Positions 11,555-58,170 of a DNA stretch of 64,000 bases are shown here, piece by piece. The DNA is from Xiphias gladius. Its lineage: Eukaryota > Chordata > Actinopteri > Istiophoriformes > Xiphiidae. Made by a program: the position numbers and the translations under genes. Numbering within the stretch: position 1 is the stretch's first letter; each line of letters starts with the position of its first letter. The notes under the pieces were generated by a model. The model had not been told where the DNA came from, did not search any database, and saw nothing but the letters and a program-made list of their open reading frames with translations. The stretch is from contig NC_053413.1 of assembly GCF_016859285.1 (NCBI RefSeq), positions 23,378,939-23,442,938 of the forward strand. The letters run 5' to 3'.

Positions 11555-14125
11555 CTGAATTAAATAATAATAAACAAATGAAAAAGAGAGAAGAAGTTAT
11601 GCGATTTAGCATAAGAGACATCGTCAGTTTATAAATGCAGGCAAATGTAATCTGCTTTCTATTAACACAGTAAAATAAGCAAACATGTCAAAAATGAAAA
11701 ACATTTTAAAATGCATAGAAATCTTACTTTTTTCAATAGCTTTAGACGACACCAAACACCAAACAGTGTAATGGCAACAAATTACCAATGAATCTCAATT
11801 ATACTCCAGTAAGGAGAAAAAAAAAGACAAACAATTGCTAGGTCTATGAATCAAATGATTAAATCTTACCAAGTGGCGAATGCCATTGTAGGTGTGATAA
11901 GATACAGGGAAGGCGATGCCGAACTTGGCTAACCCAATGAGAAAGGGGCCGACAGACAGCGATTGGATCAAGTCCAGGTAGTATGGGTAATTTCCCGGTA
12001 ATACCAGTGCTGCCATCGCAAATGCTGAGATAGCTGGTAACAGACAGAAGCAATAAGAACGGAGACTGGACAAGGTTTGCGTGTGTGTTATGGAATGTGT
12101 TAAAGAAAGATTTGATATGCATGCATTTCAACATGAAATTAACGTATCAAAAACCGACATACAAAAATTCTGTTCAAACACCTGAGTTATACGAGTCTTG
12201 CCTGTAAGCAGACTTCTTCCCTGCTGACCTAAAATTAAACTCAGTTTTTAATTCTAAATGCATAATAGCATTTAAAATATATATTAAAAAATTAAGTAAG
12301 TAAAATATCTTTACCAGCCCAGAGAGCTGATTTCAGACACTGTGATATTTTCATGGAAAGTTGACACGCAGTGATTGTGTATGTCTCAATATAGAGTTAA
12401 AGTGGCAGTTGAGGGCGCTGACCCTTACTGAACCCATTACCATGTAAAAAAAAAAGGAACCCAGCTTTTACAGCATGGTACATCAAGGTCAACCGTACCG
12501 ATGTACTATGTCACGGTAACAATGGCTCAACCTTACACCAGGCAGATGACTAAAAGCGGTCAGAAGTCCAATTATAGACTTAATTTTCACATGCAAAGCG
12601 TTGAACTGTAATGAACATCTTCTGTTTTATAATGCCAGTAAATGCTCTTAGCAGAAATCAATAGTGATGTACCACAATGCCCTGGGGATATTGTCAGGGT
12701 CAATCAAAAGCTGACAGCAGCAGCAGAATAGCCTCACTTCGATGTTAGAATAGGACCAAAACAAAATAACACAAACAACAAAAAGGCTCACACATGCATC
12801 ATCAATTTGATGTGTATATGTATCTGATATATTTTGATCAGTTTGAGGTCAAACACAACTACAGAGGGAAACAAAAGACTTGTCACTGGCACATCTATAA
12901 CCTAACTCATGGATGACAAAGAAAACACGGATGTGTTACCTCCGCTGAGCCCCACGCCAGTTCCTCTGTGTGTGATGGACATCATCATAGGAACAGACCA
13001 TCTGAAATGCAAAGAAAGTGCAGCACATTTACTATAATGGCATATATACTGTACATGTCTGGAACAGACTGCAAACTGCGAGTCGAAGCATTCTACTATC
13101 ATTGTAAGAAATGCTTTGTGTCAGGTTAGGCTGTGATTGACAAGTCGCATCGCTGCAATGCACTACTATTTTTCAGCTTCAAGCAGCAACACAAACTCAA
13201 AGTGGTAAGACTCACACGGTGAAGCCGTGAGCCCTATGCATGAGAGGTGTTTTTAAAATTTCAAATACAAGTGAATGACAGTTGAGACTTCCACAGATTT
13301 CAGTGTCTGCATGTACGGTTAGAAATGAAGATAATGCTCTTACACAGAGTAACTTAAAACAGGTGGTAGAGTATGATTTAAATTCACTAGATCACCAGTC
13401 TTCTAAGCAACCAATTTTGTAGGATTCATAATGCCAGAGGCAACGTGCCCAGACAAAGATCAGCCATAAAAATTTGGACGGAAACCTGGCGAGCAATTGC
13501 TAGGTAGACATACTGAGCAAAAATGTGTTTTTTACTTCAGATTTTAGGATTCTAATGACTGCCCGACAGTAGATCAAGGTGCTTATTGCACTACATGTAT
13601 CCAAAAGCATGAAAATTTCTGGTAATGGTGGCTTTTCCTGCTGTTTCATAGGGATTAACAGAATGAATCACTGCATGATCAGAAAATTTTATTACTTTAA
13701 CAGCAATATCATTTTCAACTTGGATGATGTGCTGCACCAGACTTTTAGTGTCTTTGAAAATATGAAGCTGAAATTATAATACATAAATGAAGCATTAGGG
13801 CTGTCAACGAATATTCTAAAATATATTATATAAATGAATTGTAAAAAAAAAAAAAAAAAAAAAAAAATAGCAGACATTCAACTGTGAGAAGTAATATTCG
13901 ATTGTGAAATAAAAACTTTCACTTGAACAACTGAGTCGTCTCCATCCTTTACTTGAGATTATTTTCTGAACAATAAAGGCTACATCCTGTACTGTCTGTG
14001 GGATAAAGTACATACTTGTAGATGGTGAGATGGGGAGACATGGGTCGGTTTAATCTGGCATTTTTGGCCCAAAACTTGTTCATCTCCTCCTTAGCTGTGG
14101 TTCCCATTGGAGCAGCACTGTAGTG

Positions 14126-14162
<37 letters not shown>

Positions 14163-16038
14163 CTGGCATTTGTGTATCGGCATCATTACTATGAGTAGTA
14201 GCAGCATATGTATGTGAAAACAGTGTTCTTGCTCTTTTTCTCTCTCTCAAACAAACACAAATGCAACTCACTGATTGTAGAGGACACTGTACTGTGGTCT
14301 GGAGAGACAGACACCCTGACGGGCCAATGTCCTGAAGACAAGAGACATGAAAGAAGTGTTAAAATTGAGACTTGCTATCAGGGTTTCTATGTCTGTGGTC
14401 AAATACTGGTTGGGGGGGAAAAAAAAAAAAAAAAAATCACACAAACCCACAGTATCTTGTACACCTCCACTTTACTTATGTAGAATTTTTAATAATAGGA
14501 CTGTTCCAAAAAGCGTTTGAGGGAAAAAAAATATACAAAAAATGGATGACAGCAGATCAATAAAAGAAAAAACAAGTCAGATGTGAGAAATGAGCACATT
14601 AAGCAGAAATCTTATTTCTGGCACCTATCTTTTTGATGCAACACCAGTGACACGAATATCACACCAAAAAAAATTAAAACGGGTGAGAATATTTCAGTAC
14701 TTACTCACATCTATTAATGAATTCTGTGAATAAGTACATAAATAATATAAATGATGCTGTCTACAATAACACTACAGACATACTGAAAGAATGGTCTCTT
14801 CAACTTACTACTCTTATGCTACCCTGCACAGATATACAGTACTGTTCAATAGTTTTAGACACTTTAGATGTTTAGACCCTTAATCATCACACACCACCAC
14901 CAGGGAGACATAAAGAATGATTCTCAGCAACAAGAAAAACAAGGACGTCCTGCAAAAAACCGCATGACCCCCACAGAGCCTCGATCTCAACATCATGAAG
15001 TCCGTCTGGGATTACACGAAGAGACGCAAGACACGGAGACAGCCTAAATCCACAGAGGAACCGTGGCAAGTCCTCCAAGATGCTTGGAACAACCTACCTG
15101 ACAAGTACCATGAAAAACTGCCCTAGGAGAATTGGTGCTGTGTAAAAGCCAAAAGGTGGTCACACCAAATATTGATTTGATTTAGGTTTTTTCTGTCTAA
15201 TGCACTTTGTATGAAGTGAACTAATGAATAAAAATTATTCATGGCATTATATTGAAAGCATCCTCATTTTCTTTTTAGTGCCTCAAACTTTTGTACAGCA
15301 GTGTTCATATCTATATCGGAGGAAAGCCTTACGTAAAATAGTTACAAAAGCATGCCATCTGAGACTACAACAGTGTAGATTCCAGTTCTGAACAAGACAG
15401 GCAAACCCAAGCAAAGGAGGGTCAACTACATCTCTATCATGCGACAGAAGGAATAAAGAGACTCCTGGGGGCAGTGGTTTGATAAGCCTAAGGGACGCTG
15501 TGCTTATCTTTAACATCCGCCTTAAGTCAATGAAGTGGCCAAAGTTCGACGAGCATTCGACTTTCCCCATGGTTAATACTTTGTTAGTAAAGGCAGGACA
15601 GAGTAGCAGCGTCCAGTTAACTCCATGCTAAACAAGACTAAACCCCCCCTATTAGGAAGGCTAGCAAACGGCGGCGAATTGCGTTTGTGCCAAACAACGC
15701 CCATTTGAAGGGTAAAGGCAGCAAACAGAGCCGCTTAAGTCCTTCATTAATAATAATCAGAGCCAAAGTCCACTCTCTGCTAGCTTTCCAATATACCGGA
15801 TAACTGCTAGCCCGCTAGCGTTTTGTCAGCTAGCGCTACGTCGGTCCATATTTACACTACATAAGTAGAATAAACCAAAGAAAAAAGTTACACTCAGGCG
15901 CGTTGTCCTCGGCTATAACGGCATTATGCTGAAAACGCGTCCATTATATACGATAACCCCCAAAGTATGGCCCAAAAGGCTTTCCCTTTGCCCAACCGTT
16001 ATGTAGCACAGATGTACTGACCTTAGAAGCAGCGCCAT
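11450..16038 (-). CDS. sdhc: succinate dehydrogenase cytochrome b560 subunit, complete gene (6 coding exons)
   Basis: Joining 16038-16022, 14331-14272, 14117-14016, 13001-12940, 12033-11870 and 11554-11450 gives 510 nt, that is 169 residues plus stop, the same length as human SDHC. All junctions have GT/AG sites and keep phase. SDHC is one of two membrane anchors of mitochondrial complex II; with SDHD it binds haem b and forms the ubiquinone site. Visible family marks are a short mitochondrial presequence, [35 protein letters not shown] (Ser68 and Arg72 at the quinone pocket) and [10 protein letters not shown] with haem ligand His127. Three hydrophobic helices follow the soluble N-terminus. 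The reading frame is intact, so the gene should be functional. It lies downstream of atp1a2 in the same orientation. Confidence 0.96.
11555..11869 (-). other. sdhc intron 5
   Basis: Short intron with a consensus donor (GTAAGA). Nothing else is seen in it. Confidence 0.8.
11870..12033 (-). CDS. sdhc: sdhc exon 5
   Basis: It encodes [18 protein letters not shown], then the helix with [10 protein letters not shown] and [10 protein letters not shown]. His127, the axial haem b ligand, is present. It is flanked by acceptor TACCAG and donor GTAAGA. Confidence 0.95.
12034..12939 (-). other. sdhc intron 4
   Basis: Contains only unique-looking AT-rich DNA. No repeat or RNA gene is recognised. Confidence 0.7.
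12940..13001 (-). CDS. sdhc: sdhc exon 4
   Basis: It encodes [20 protein letters not shown], the start of helix I with the quinone-site Ser and Arg. Acceptor TTTCAG and donor GTAACA flank it. Confidence 0.95.
13002..14015 (-). other. sdhc intron 3
   Basis: Holds a poly-A run of about 25 at 13843-13867 (poly-T on the gene strand). No exon or intact mobile element is seen. Confidence 0.7.
14016..14117 (-). CDS. sdhc: sdhc exon 3
   Basis: It encodes [19 protein letters not shown], followed by [13 protein letters not shown]. Acceptor CTACAG and donor GTATGT flank it. A (GA)n tract at 14126-14161 lies immediately upstream of the acceptor and forms its pyrimidine tract on the gene strand. Confidence 0.95.
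14272..14331 (-). CDS. sdhc: sdhc exon 2
   Basis: It encodes the mitochondrial presequence segment [20 protein letters not shown]. Positive residues and no acidic ones fit a matrix-targeting signal. Acceptor CTTCAG and donor GTGAGT flank it. Confidence 0.92.
14332..16021 (-). other. sdhc intron 1
   Basis: The longest sdhc intron. It carries the internally deleted Tc1 element at 14837-15304. The remainder is unremarkable, with CpG-rich sequence close to exon 1. Confidence 0.7.
14837..15304 (+). mobile_element. internally deleted Tc1-like transposon
   Basis: Imperfect inverted ends are visible: CAGTACTGTTCAATAGTTTT at the left and, on the opposite strand, CACTGCTGTACAAAAGTTTG at the right. 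Between them, 14970-15125 on the plus strand reads as the C-terminal part of a Tc1 transposase: [17 protein letters not shown], then a conserved [14 protein letters not shown] and a stop. The DNA-binding domain and most of the catalytic core are missing, so the copy is dead. Confidence 0.8.
16022..16038 (-). CDS. sdhc: sdhc exon 1 coding part
   Basis: ATG GCG CTG CTT CTA AG encodes MALLL plus two bases of Arg, ending at donor GTCAGT. Human exon 1 likewise codes only for the first few residues. Confidence 0.9.
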
Positions 16039-16055
16039 GTTTGACAGGCAGCGAA

Positions 16056-16063
16056 CGGAAGTG
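16056..16063 (-). promoter_or_regulatory. ETS/GABP-type site in the sdhc promoter or 5'UTR
   Basis: CACTTCCG on the minus strand lies about 18 bp upstream of the sdhc start codon. ETS sites bound by GABP (NRF-2) are typical of nuclear genes for respiratory complexes. The surrounding 100 bp is CpG-rich. Binding is inferred from the motif only. Confidence 0.5.
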
Positions 16064-17050
16064 ACGGTGGCGGATGTTGTTATTCCGCCCGTTCGTCCGG
16101 GACCCGTTTGCGGAAGGTGGGAGTCGGTCAGGCTGAGGTGAAGATGCTGGCGAAAGGCTGTGATTTCCACCTCCCCCTTTCTGCCATTCGCATGTACGAG
16201 CTTTTTGGTGTTTTTCACATCATATTACACACCCAATGTTTTCATACCGGTGAGCCTGTAGAGAAATGCGTCCATTGTCCGCCCCTCCAACTGTAAAATA
16301 TGGCAATAAATAAATAAAACAAATAGGTTACGATAAAATAAATGTTCAGTCGACTAATCGATTTGCTTATCAATAAATACATTTATTGATTTATTTTAAT
16401 TACAGTATATTTATAAATGTAGCGGTTTGTATACATATATCCTTGCTTTCAATTAGTCTAACAAACACATAGTGTTGTTATGGTGTGTGTGTGTGTGTGT
16501 GTGTGTGTGAATTTCTACTGTGTGTAACTTCGTCTAGTGTGTTTAGTGCTGCTCTGCCACTGTTCTAATTGTGACCTGCCAAGAGACTAATGATGAAAAT
16601 TGGCTTTAAGCTAATTCAGGTACAGTACACCAAAGGGTGACCTTTTTGTTAAACATCTTACTTGTTCCCTTTTGAATAAAGTAAATAAATAAATATTGGA
16701 AACTGTTTTGATAGTCAATTAATAACTGAAGTTGTTTTCAGAGCAGAAATGCAAAATATTCTCTGGTTCCAGCATCTTAACTGTGAGGATTTTCTTCAGG
16801 ACTTCTACTTGTCTAAATGAATCGATTATTTTCAGGCTAATTTATAGACAAAGTTAAGACAAAGTTCTTTGTTTGCAAAGTAATGTAAGAAGTTATGTTT
16901 AAAGACAGGTTTGTATGTTTAGTGGCCTGTAAAACCCCACGCAGGTAGGAAAACACAGAGAAACATGCAGTAGCACCCCTGTGCATTTACAGGTATTATA
17001 AATGCACAGAACAGGTATTTCAAAGTATTGAAAGATGACACAGCTGCGCG

Positions 17051-17129
<79 letters not shown>

Positions 17130-18190
17130 ATACAGAGAGCAAAATGGTAGCAAGGTTAGTGATACCCAGGAGCAGCCGTACACTGCGTTCCCGTAGGCCT
17201 ATTCCTATATTAAAGTTGTATTCAGTATAAAAAGACACCACTCAAAGTAGACAAGGCTTACGTTGGTTATATGAGATTTGAAACAAAAATCCAACTCATT
17301 TTTAGAATCGTTTTGACATTGCCCTTGACTTCAGACTTAAAGATTTCTGAACAAGTAGCGTCCACAGAGACCTGACTCTTTGGGAGGGAAATGCTTTGCT
17401 GCCAGTTTTCTTTCCTTGACTTTTTTGACAGCGAGGTAACGAGTGTCCAGTGAATAGAAGACGAGGATATACAAAAATCGATGATGTCCGGAAAATATGA
17501 GCATTACTGGAACCTGACAATGGCTGGATTTTTGAGACTGATACCAATATTGATATTTTAGAGTTTAAAAATCTGATAACCATATTTATATTTGTACAGA
17601 CATTATTGTATTAAGCAGAACGTTTTACATTTAAAAAATAAAATTGTCAATGCTCTCTGGTGAACAATCTATCTAACAGAAACATGGTTTCTAAATTACC
17701 TGTTATACCTTTGGCATTTTTGTCCTGCACTTTCTTGTAACTTACTGGCTGGCGTGCCGATACTCATAGACAGGTATCTTATAAAGCAATATTGGGTTGA
17801 TATATCTGCCTGGCTGATCAACCGGTCTTTTAGTGTGGCCTGTGTGAGCCCGTGCAGCATTATGTAGAATCAACTGGTAGACTTACATACAAAGTCACAG
17901 TAAGGGACGGTGAAATGGGAGTAATGTGATTGAAAATGCCTGAAAATTTAAAATTTTGTAATGGTAATTAGTAGTGTACAATATGTGGTTTGGGTAACGT
18001 ACACTTATTGGTACATATGGTGTCCTTCACAATAAAATTGAAAAGCTGTTCTGTATCTTCTACCAGTTTTAGTTCTAACCCTCAACAAACTAAAAAGCAA
18101 TAAGGTCCAATGATATCAATAAGGAATGATACCAAACACCAAACTAATGAGTAATAACTAAATCACTGGTCAGGGATATTTTTGGAATAC
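16064..18190. other. intergenic stretch between sdhc and atp1a2
   Basis: Contains the sdhc promoter side, a (TG)n tract at 16483-16508, the long (AC)n tract at 17054-17127 and AT-rich filler. A 63-codon plus-strand open frame at 16108-16296 shows no family match and was not accepted. Confidence 0.5.
17054..17127. repeat. (AC)n microsatellite, about 37 units
   Basis: Uninterrupted AC dinucleotides. One of the longest pure microsatellites in the window. Confidence 0.97.
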
Positions 18191-18192
18191 AT

Positions 18193-18198
18193 TTTATT
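18193..18198 (-). terminator. candidate atp1a2 polyadenylation signal
   Basis: AATAAA on the minus strand, about 350 nt after the atp1a2 stop. It is the first canonical hexamer in the 3' flank. Mammalian ATP1A2 has a much longer 3'UTR, so a more distal site is possible. Confidence 0.35.
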
Positions 18199-18547
18199 TG
18201 GTATATTTCACATGATGAAGAACATTTGGTATTCCTTTATAGCCAAACAGGCCACGATAAATCAGATTTGGTAACAGTTTATGTAAAGCACAAAAGTGTA
18301 ATACCATTGTTCTGCTGGAAAAAAAAAGAAAGAAGAAAAGAAGAAAGAAAAACTCAAAGCACAATCAAAAGCGTATTTTCAGCCATATTTTTATGATAAT
18401 CAGATTTGTGAACTGATCCATGCAATATTACAACTGACACACACACACGCGCACACGCACACACACGGTAATACCCTCACAAACACGAATACACATACAC
18501 CCGCACACACTCACAGACACACAATTCCAACTGACATTTTCTGAATG

Positions 18548-52801
<34,254 letters not shown>

Positions 52802-54452
52802 GCTGGACGTCCAGACGACGGCAGGTTATAATGTGAAGGACAGCGCTCAGGGGCCCTGTCACAGCTGAGACCTCCCGCCCCCACGTGTGGAAGACACTGG
52901 TGGCTTTTTTTGGGCCTGGCACCCCCACACCAAACATCCCACCTCCCCCCCCTCTTGTTGGTCCCTCCTGTCAGGGTAACCTGAGCCATACACCCCCCCC
53001 TCCAAACTTCACTCCTATCCCAGGGCTTCTCTGCACCCAGGCACCACCACCACACATATATCAACACACATATATCAACACAGAGAGGGGGTTTCAGTGT
53101 GTGTACCTGCACCTGCTCAATATATCCCCCACTCCCAACACATCACACACGAGGTCCCATGGAGAACAGCAGCCCATCAATCACTGCTGTCAACACAACA
53201 AATGAAACTTTGCGCTCTACATAACATACAGCATTTATAACAAACGTAATAATGGGGGACCGTTACTGGCCCTCGAGATTTATAATGAAAATGAGGCAGG
53301 GTGTTCAGCTGTTTGGATTCCGAGCACAGATTGAATCCTCAGGTCTGTTCTGCAAATAAATCCTATGCTAAATTGTTTAATCATTTATTAATTAATTTTC
53401 AAAGATGAACTATTAACATTTTTTTTTTTTTTTTTTAACGATTCTCTTCAGCTTGAATTCAGAGTGATTCATAGCCACTACAGCGCCGCAATTAGCTCAA
53501 AGTCCAACATATGTAGAACATAAGGCAGGTCATCACCACTGCACCCACACAACAGATGCAGCGAATGATCCCGTGTCAGATAAGGACCAAATGTGTTCTC
53601 ACCAGTTTCCAGTTACTTTCAGAGTTGATTTTACGATTAGGCTCTTCCTACATTGCAATGCCTCTAATACTGTATGGGCTCTATACTTCAGTATTGGTAT
53701 GAGCCCCTGTAGTGTGCCTACTAAAGGGTTTGTTTTTGTTTGTTTTTTTGCTTGCATGTTTTGTTGTCCTTACCACTAGAGTCTGGCACTATAAACATAA
53801 TAAAGCTTCTTATTAAAGTGTCCTATTGCCCAGACATAAATGTAGAGATTCAAATTTTAGCTGTAGCATAAGCCAGAAAAATAATCAAACAGGTCATTTT
53901 AAATCCCAGTGGACCAACAGGCAACAGAAAGAGAAAGCTACTATTATTTGGCTAACACTCGTTTCTAACTTAAATGGAGATTTTTTTAAGTGGCGCATTG
54001 TGTTAATTCTTCTTTCGAAAGTCAAATTCATAACTGTAAGCAATAAAACACGCCCTTGCTAGATTCAATACACTCAGGGGTTTTGCTACAGCCTTATGTA
54101 GCTTAAGTAGCTTATGGTGGCTAATGTTGGCTAATTTTAGAAAACTCTCGACATTGTGTAAGTTTACAGACTTCATGACTATACTTGCGCTATTGCTACA
54201 ATGCATTTCAACACAGATTTAGATATTTTTATAATATAAAATGAAAACAATCAACTGACTTATCATGTAAGAAAACGGAGGGAAATGCGGTGTCTTTATC
54301 TCGCAAGTCCCACTTGTGGCCACAGTGGCCGCTGTTCAGCAAACCTTACTGTTACATATTCGTAATTCGAAAAGGTCTGAAAGCAACAAATGGACCGAAC
54401 CTGGAGTCCTCTCCTTTTTGTACAAACAAAACCTTAGCAACAGGATAACTCG

Positions 54453-55700
54453 AAGGAATAGTTAAACACTTGGGGAAATACGCCTATTTGCTGCAGTCGC
54501 CTACAGTTAGTTACAGAAGACTATCGATACCACTCGTGTCTTTAATTTTACAGTAAGAGTTGATGCCTCATTCACATCATGTTGGAGGGAAGGTCATGAT
54601 GGGAAAGCTACGTTCAGCTTTATCTCTTCAAAGAATTTTATATTACTTAGCAAGCAAACATTATTGGCAACTATACAGGTGTGAAATTTCAATAAATTTT
54701 AGTGATGTTGAGTGACGGTTGTTTTATTGTAGAGTTGGAAGTGTGAGGGTTACAAATACTGTGCTTGTTCAGTTGCTTTTCTTTTAATAGTGGACTTTGA
54801 TGGTACTTCCATAACCTTTTAGCACCAAGACAGATATATTGGAGCTTTCAAAAGAAAAGAAAACAAAAAACTCTCTCAGTCATAACTACAATGGCAGTCA
54901 ATGCCAAGGCCAAATATTGACGAAAATGTCGAAAAATGCCCTGTCTTGCATTGTTAAGGAGAGTGATAAAGAATTCCTGGATCTGCACCAAGATGTAATG
55001 GGTCCTTCCCTGGCCCACGCCTCCACCAAATTCAGTGCAAATCGGTTCAGCACTTTTTTTGTAATACTCCTGACAAATAAGAAAACTAGAATGGCACTCA
55101 GTAGAGCGCATACCTCCGCCAAGGCCAGTGTCAAACAACATACACCAGAATTAAGAGAAATAAAAATTCAAATTCATAGTAAATGATGTGGATCTGCCCC
55201 AAAATTTAATGGGTTCTTCCCTTGGCCAGGCCCCATCTCTCCATCAAGTTTGGTGCAATTCTGTTCAGTACTTTTTGGGTACTCCTGCCGACAAATAAAC
55301 CGACACGGGGAGAAAACATAGCATCCTTGGCAGAGATTATGTTGAAGTGAAGGCTATTTACAAGTGACAAAGTGGTGATTACGATATGTAACTCTGATAT
55401 GACATGAATTATTATTAGCATTATGCCAGGAGGAAATGATCTTAGCCTAGTTTAGCGTAAAAGACTGGAAGATGAAGGAAACAACTCCCCTGGCTTTGTC
55501 CTGAATCTTCACTTGTTTTAAAAAAAAATGCCTTCCAGCGCCTCTAAGGATCATAAATTGACAATTACCTGATTTTTTAAAATTTGTACACCTGAAGAAA
55601 TGTAAAAAGGATTTGGCAGCCACAAGATTCTGGGGAGTCACTGCACCCAGCTAATTGTCAAGATATAGTAACTATCTAATCTAAAACCACAAATTTAACT
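54453..55700. mobile_element. old MITE-like copy interrupted by other repeats
   Basis: The left part (54453-54570, from AAGGAATAGTTAAACACTTG) and the interior part (55441-55700, with GCGTAAAAGACTGG and CAGCGCCTCTAAGGATCA) match the element at 29176-29570 in order. The DNA between them belongs to another repeat, which suggests a nested insertion. Confidence 0.55.
54850..55345 (-). repeat. two tandem copies of the RTE-like dispersed repeat
   Basis: On the minus strand the same phrase occurs twice: a GTCGGCAGGAGTACC- or GTCAGGAGTATTAC-like start, then a CTGAACCGATTTGCAC-like phrase, GGCCAGGGAAGGACCCATTA and TGGTGCAGATC. The same family is at 38357-38607 on the plus strand. Confidence 0.6.
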
Positions 55701-56054
55701 TTTTTGTATATCTGGTTGTCTACAAAATAGTGAGCAAGCAGCAATGCATGCCATCATCCCGTCAGCCAGTCATTCACGTACTGCAGCTTTATTTTCAGTT
55801 CCTCATCATTACTTTTTGGTAGGTAGGTAGGTAAGGGGCATGATGAGGCGAAACCATTTCACTTCTCAGATGCCATCTTGGAGCAGAGGAGTTTCCAAAT
55901 TTAATTCCAAACCAAATTCCTTTTGTGTTTAAAAGGAAAAAACACCCGGTGGTCATTGTTCAGCATTTTAAGTCTCCAGATTACATCCTCTAAAATGTTC
56001 TTATTGTGTATGCAAACGTCTTCACATAGTTAATAAGACTAATGCTATTCCATA

Positions 56055-56175
56055 GACCAATAGACTGGCGACCTTTGAAGGGGGTACCCCGCCTCTTGCC
56101 CAATGTCAGCTGGGATTGGCTCCGGCCCATCCCCCCCGACCTTCAAAAGGGTAAGTTGTATAGCTAATGGATGGA
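56055..56175 (+). repeat. fragment of a common teleost interspersed repeat
   Basis: Key words are GACTGGCGACCT, GGTACCCCGCCTCTTGCCCA, ATGTCAGCTGGGATTGGCTC and AATGGATGG. This phrase is extremely frequent in fish genomes at the ends of retroposed elements. Confidence 0.75.
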
Positions 56176-58162
56176 TATTCCATAATGAGTTTTACTTTCA
56201 TGCGAGCCATCGGAGCACTCAGATATTTCAAATGGTGGATATCTCACTTTAGAAGGAATTTTTCCTTTTGAAATGTTCACGAAAGTAAGTCATTGCTGAG
56301 ACGTGACAGCAATGGTTGGGACTTGGAACAGAAAGAAAGAAAGAAAGCTGCAGATATTTTCAGCTGGGTTTCTTTGTCTCCTGTTGATAACAGCTGTGCT
56401 TGGGGCTTTAGGTTTTATTTATGTTCTTTTTACAACATATTATACAGAGTCATCAAATGTTGTTAGTGCTCTGGAATTACAAAAAAGCATTAAAGTAAAT
56501 GTAAAAAAAAAAATGTAAGAAGCTCCAGTCATTTCAAATGAAGAAATGTTATTTTGCAACTATGACTAATACAGTTCATGATACATACAGACGAAACATT
56601 TTTAAAAAGCATTTTAATGCTGTCTTATGTCAGGTGTCTGTGTGGCTTTGCTGAAAAAGAAGAAAACATTCGAACTAATCCATTTGACTGGATAGTTAAA
56701 CAGCGACTAGTGAAAAGATCTCCAGTTATAAAGATGTGGGTTTTAGCACCTCCATTCCTGTTATGAATTTTAAAGGAACATTCAAGTCCACACTATCCAC
56801 CCTGCATATCAAGCACGCAGATCGCAATCCATCTTTGGCTCAGGGTTGGGGAAGGAGCACCTTTAAAAGAAAGCTATAGGGGAAGAGCAGGCTCTATCTG
56901 TAGTGACTACGTATGGATTTTTGGCTTGGCTTAACACACCAGATAAGTCTCTTCCACCAAAGCTTCCTCCCACAGCAACCACCGTCCTCCCCTTTTTTTT
57001 CTCCCCAGCCACAGTGCGCTGAATTCCAGGCTAACCGAACCCTTATCAACCCCCCCTTCATCTTCTCTCTAACATCGCACGACAACCGCAATTTCCCTTT
57101 GCCTCGGAAATAAAACGTGCAGCCACACAGTACCATCCATAACACGCAAGGTCAGAAATATAATGGCATATTCCATCAAATACTATTACATTTCATCCCT
57201 GCCTCGATAAACATGTTCTCCATGTGTTTTCATGTACACATGTAAAAAAAACGTCTCAGAAAACATTACTTGCTTTACTTAGGGTGACATACTGTTGTTT
57301 ATTTTTTTGCTTTATAACATATCTCTTTTTAACACTCTTTAAATAGACACACATATACATAAAACACACGTCGTATTTGCGACCGGAGAAGAGATAGCTA
57401 GATTATAAGTTTCTGTCTTCAGCGAGAACTAAAGGCGGATTTCTGGCCATGTGTTTCCTTCCTTTGCCAGTTGAGGGCAGAGGAGACCATTTTGGCATTT
57501 GAATCAGCAGAAATAAGACAGTAAGGGGTCGGCGGAAGGAGGGCTGGCAGGGGACATGCCTTTGGGGGAGGAGGCATTTTGAAGGGCAAGTGAGAGGGCG
57601 TTCGTCGATCACTGGGCAAGACGGAGGGAGGGGAAAGAGATGTCCACTACGGAGTTTGAAAAAGAGAATACGGAAGGCATGGAGGAGGAGGAAGGACAGA
57701 AGAGAGGAGAGAAGAGTGCAGCATTTAGCAGTAGGCCTGTCAGTCAGATAAGGAGAGGCTTTAAAGAGTGGAGTGGATTTTGTTTAGGCCTTTTCTGTTG
57801 GGGAATAATGCAGTGCAGAGTCACAAGACGATCAGGAGAAGAAGAGATAAAGGAAGCCAAAGACGTAAGGACAGAGAGAAAGAAACTCTGGTTTGGTGGG
57901 AGGAGATGAATCCCAAGATGGAAGCCGAGATGAAGAGTGAATAACTGAAGAGGGAAGACTGCAGAGGAGGCAGGGACGGAGATGTAGAGAGAGATACCTG
58001 CTTACCAGCACACGCAAAAATAATTAGCCCTAGGCTGGCGAGGAGTTTAACGTGCGTGCAGATTAACTGGACCTAAAATAACTGAGAGCACAGAAGCTAC
58101 ATTTCTTCCTGGTAAGCCCTTTTGTCAGACTCCTGAGAGCATCCGCCAGCCCTCGGGGGCCG

Positions 58163-58170
58163 TGACGTCA
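58163..58170. promoter_or_regulatory. full palindromic CRE (TGACGTCA)
   Basis: A perfect cAMP-response element lies in a GC-rich setting. Within 220 bp to the right, on the minus strand, are CTATAAGAG (TATA-like, 58352-58360), an E-box CAGCTG and a CArG-like CCTATTTCTGG. Together they could form a distal promoter or enhancer for atp1a2. This is motif evidence only. Confidence 0.4.

Noticed and set aside
16108-16296. Plus-strand open frame divergent from sdhc
   Set aside because: In human a gene diverges from the SDHC promoter, so this was checked, but the 62 residues match nothing I know and the frame may be chance in CpG-rich DNA.
53050-53080. ATATAT-rich TATA-like sequence upstream of atp1a2
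   Set aside because: It is part of a short CACATATATCAA tandem repeat and not at a convincing distance from any start site.
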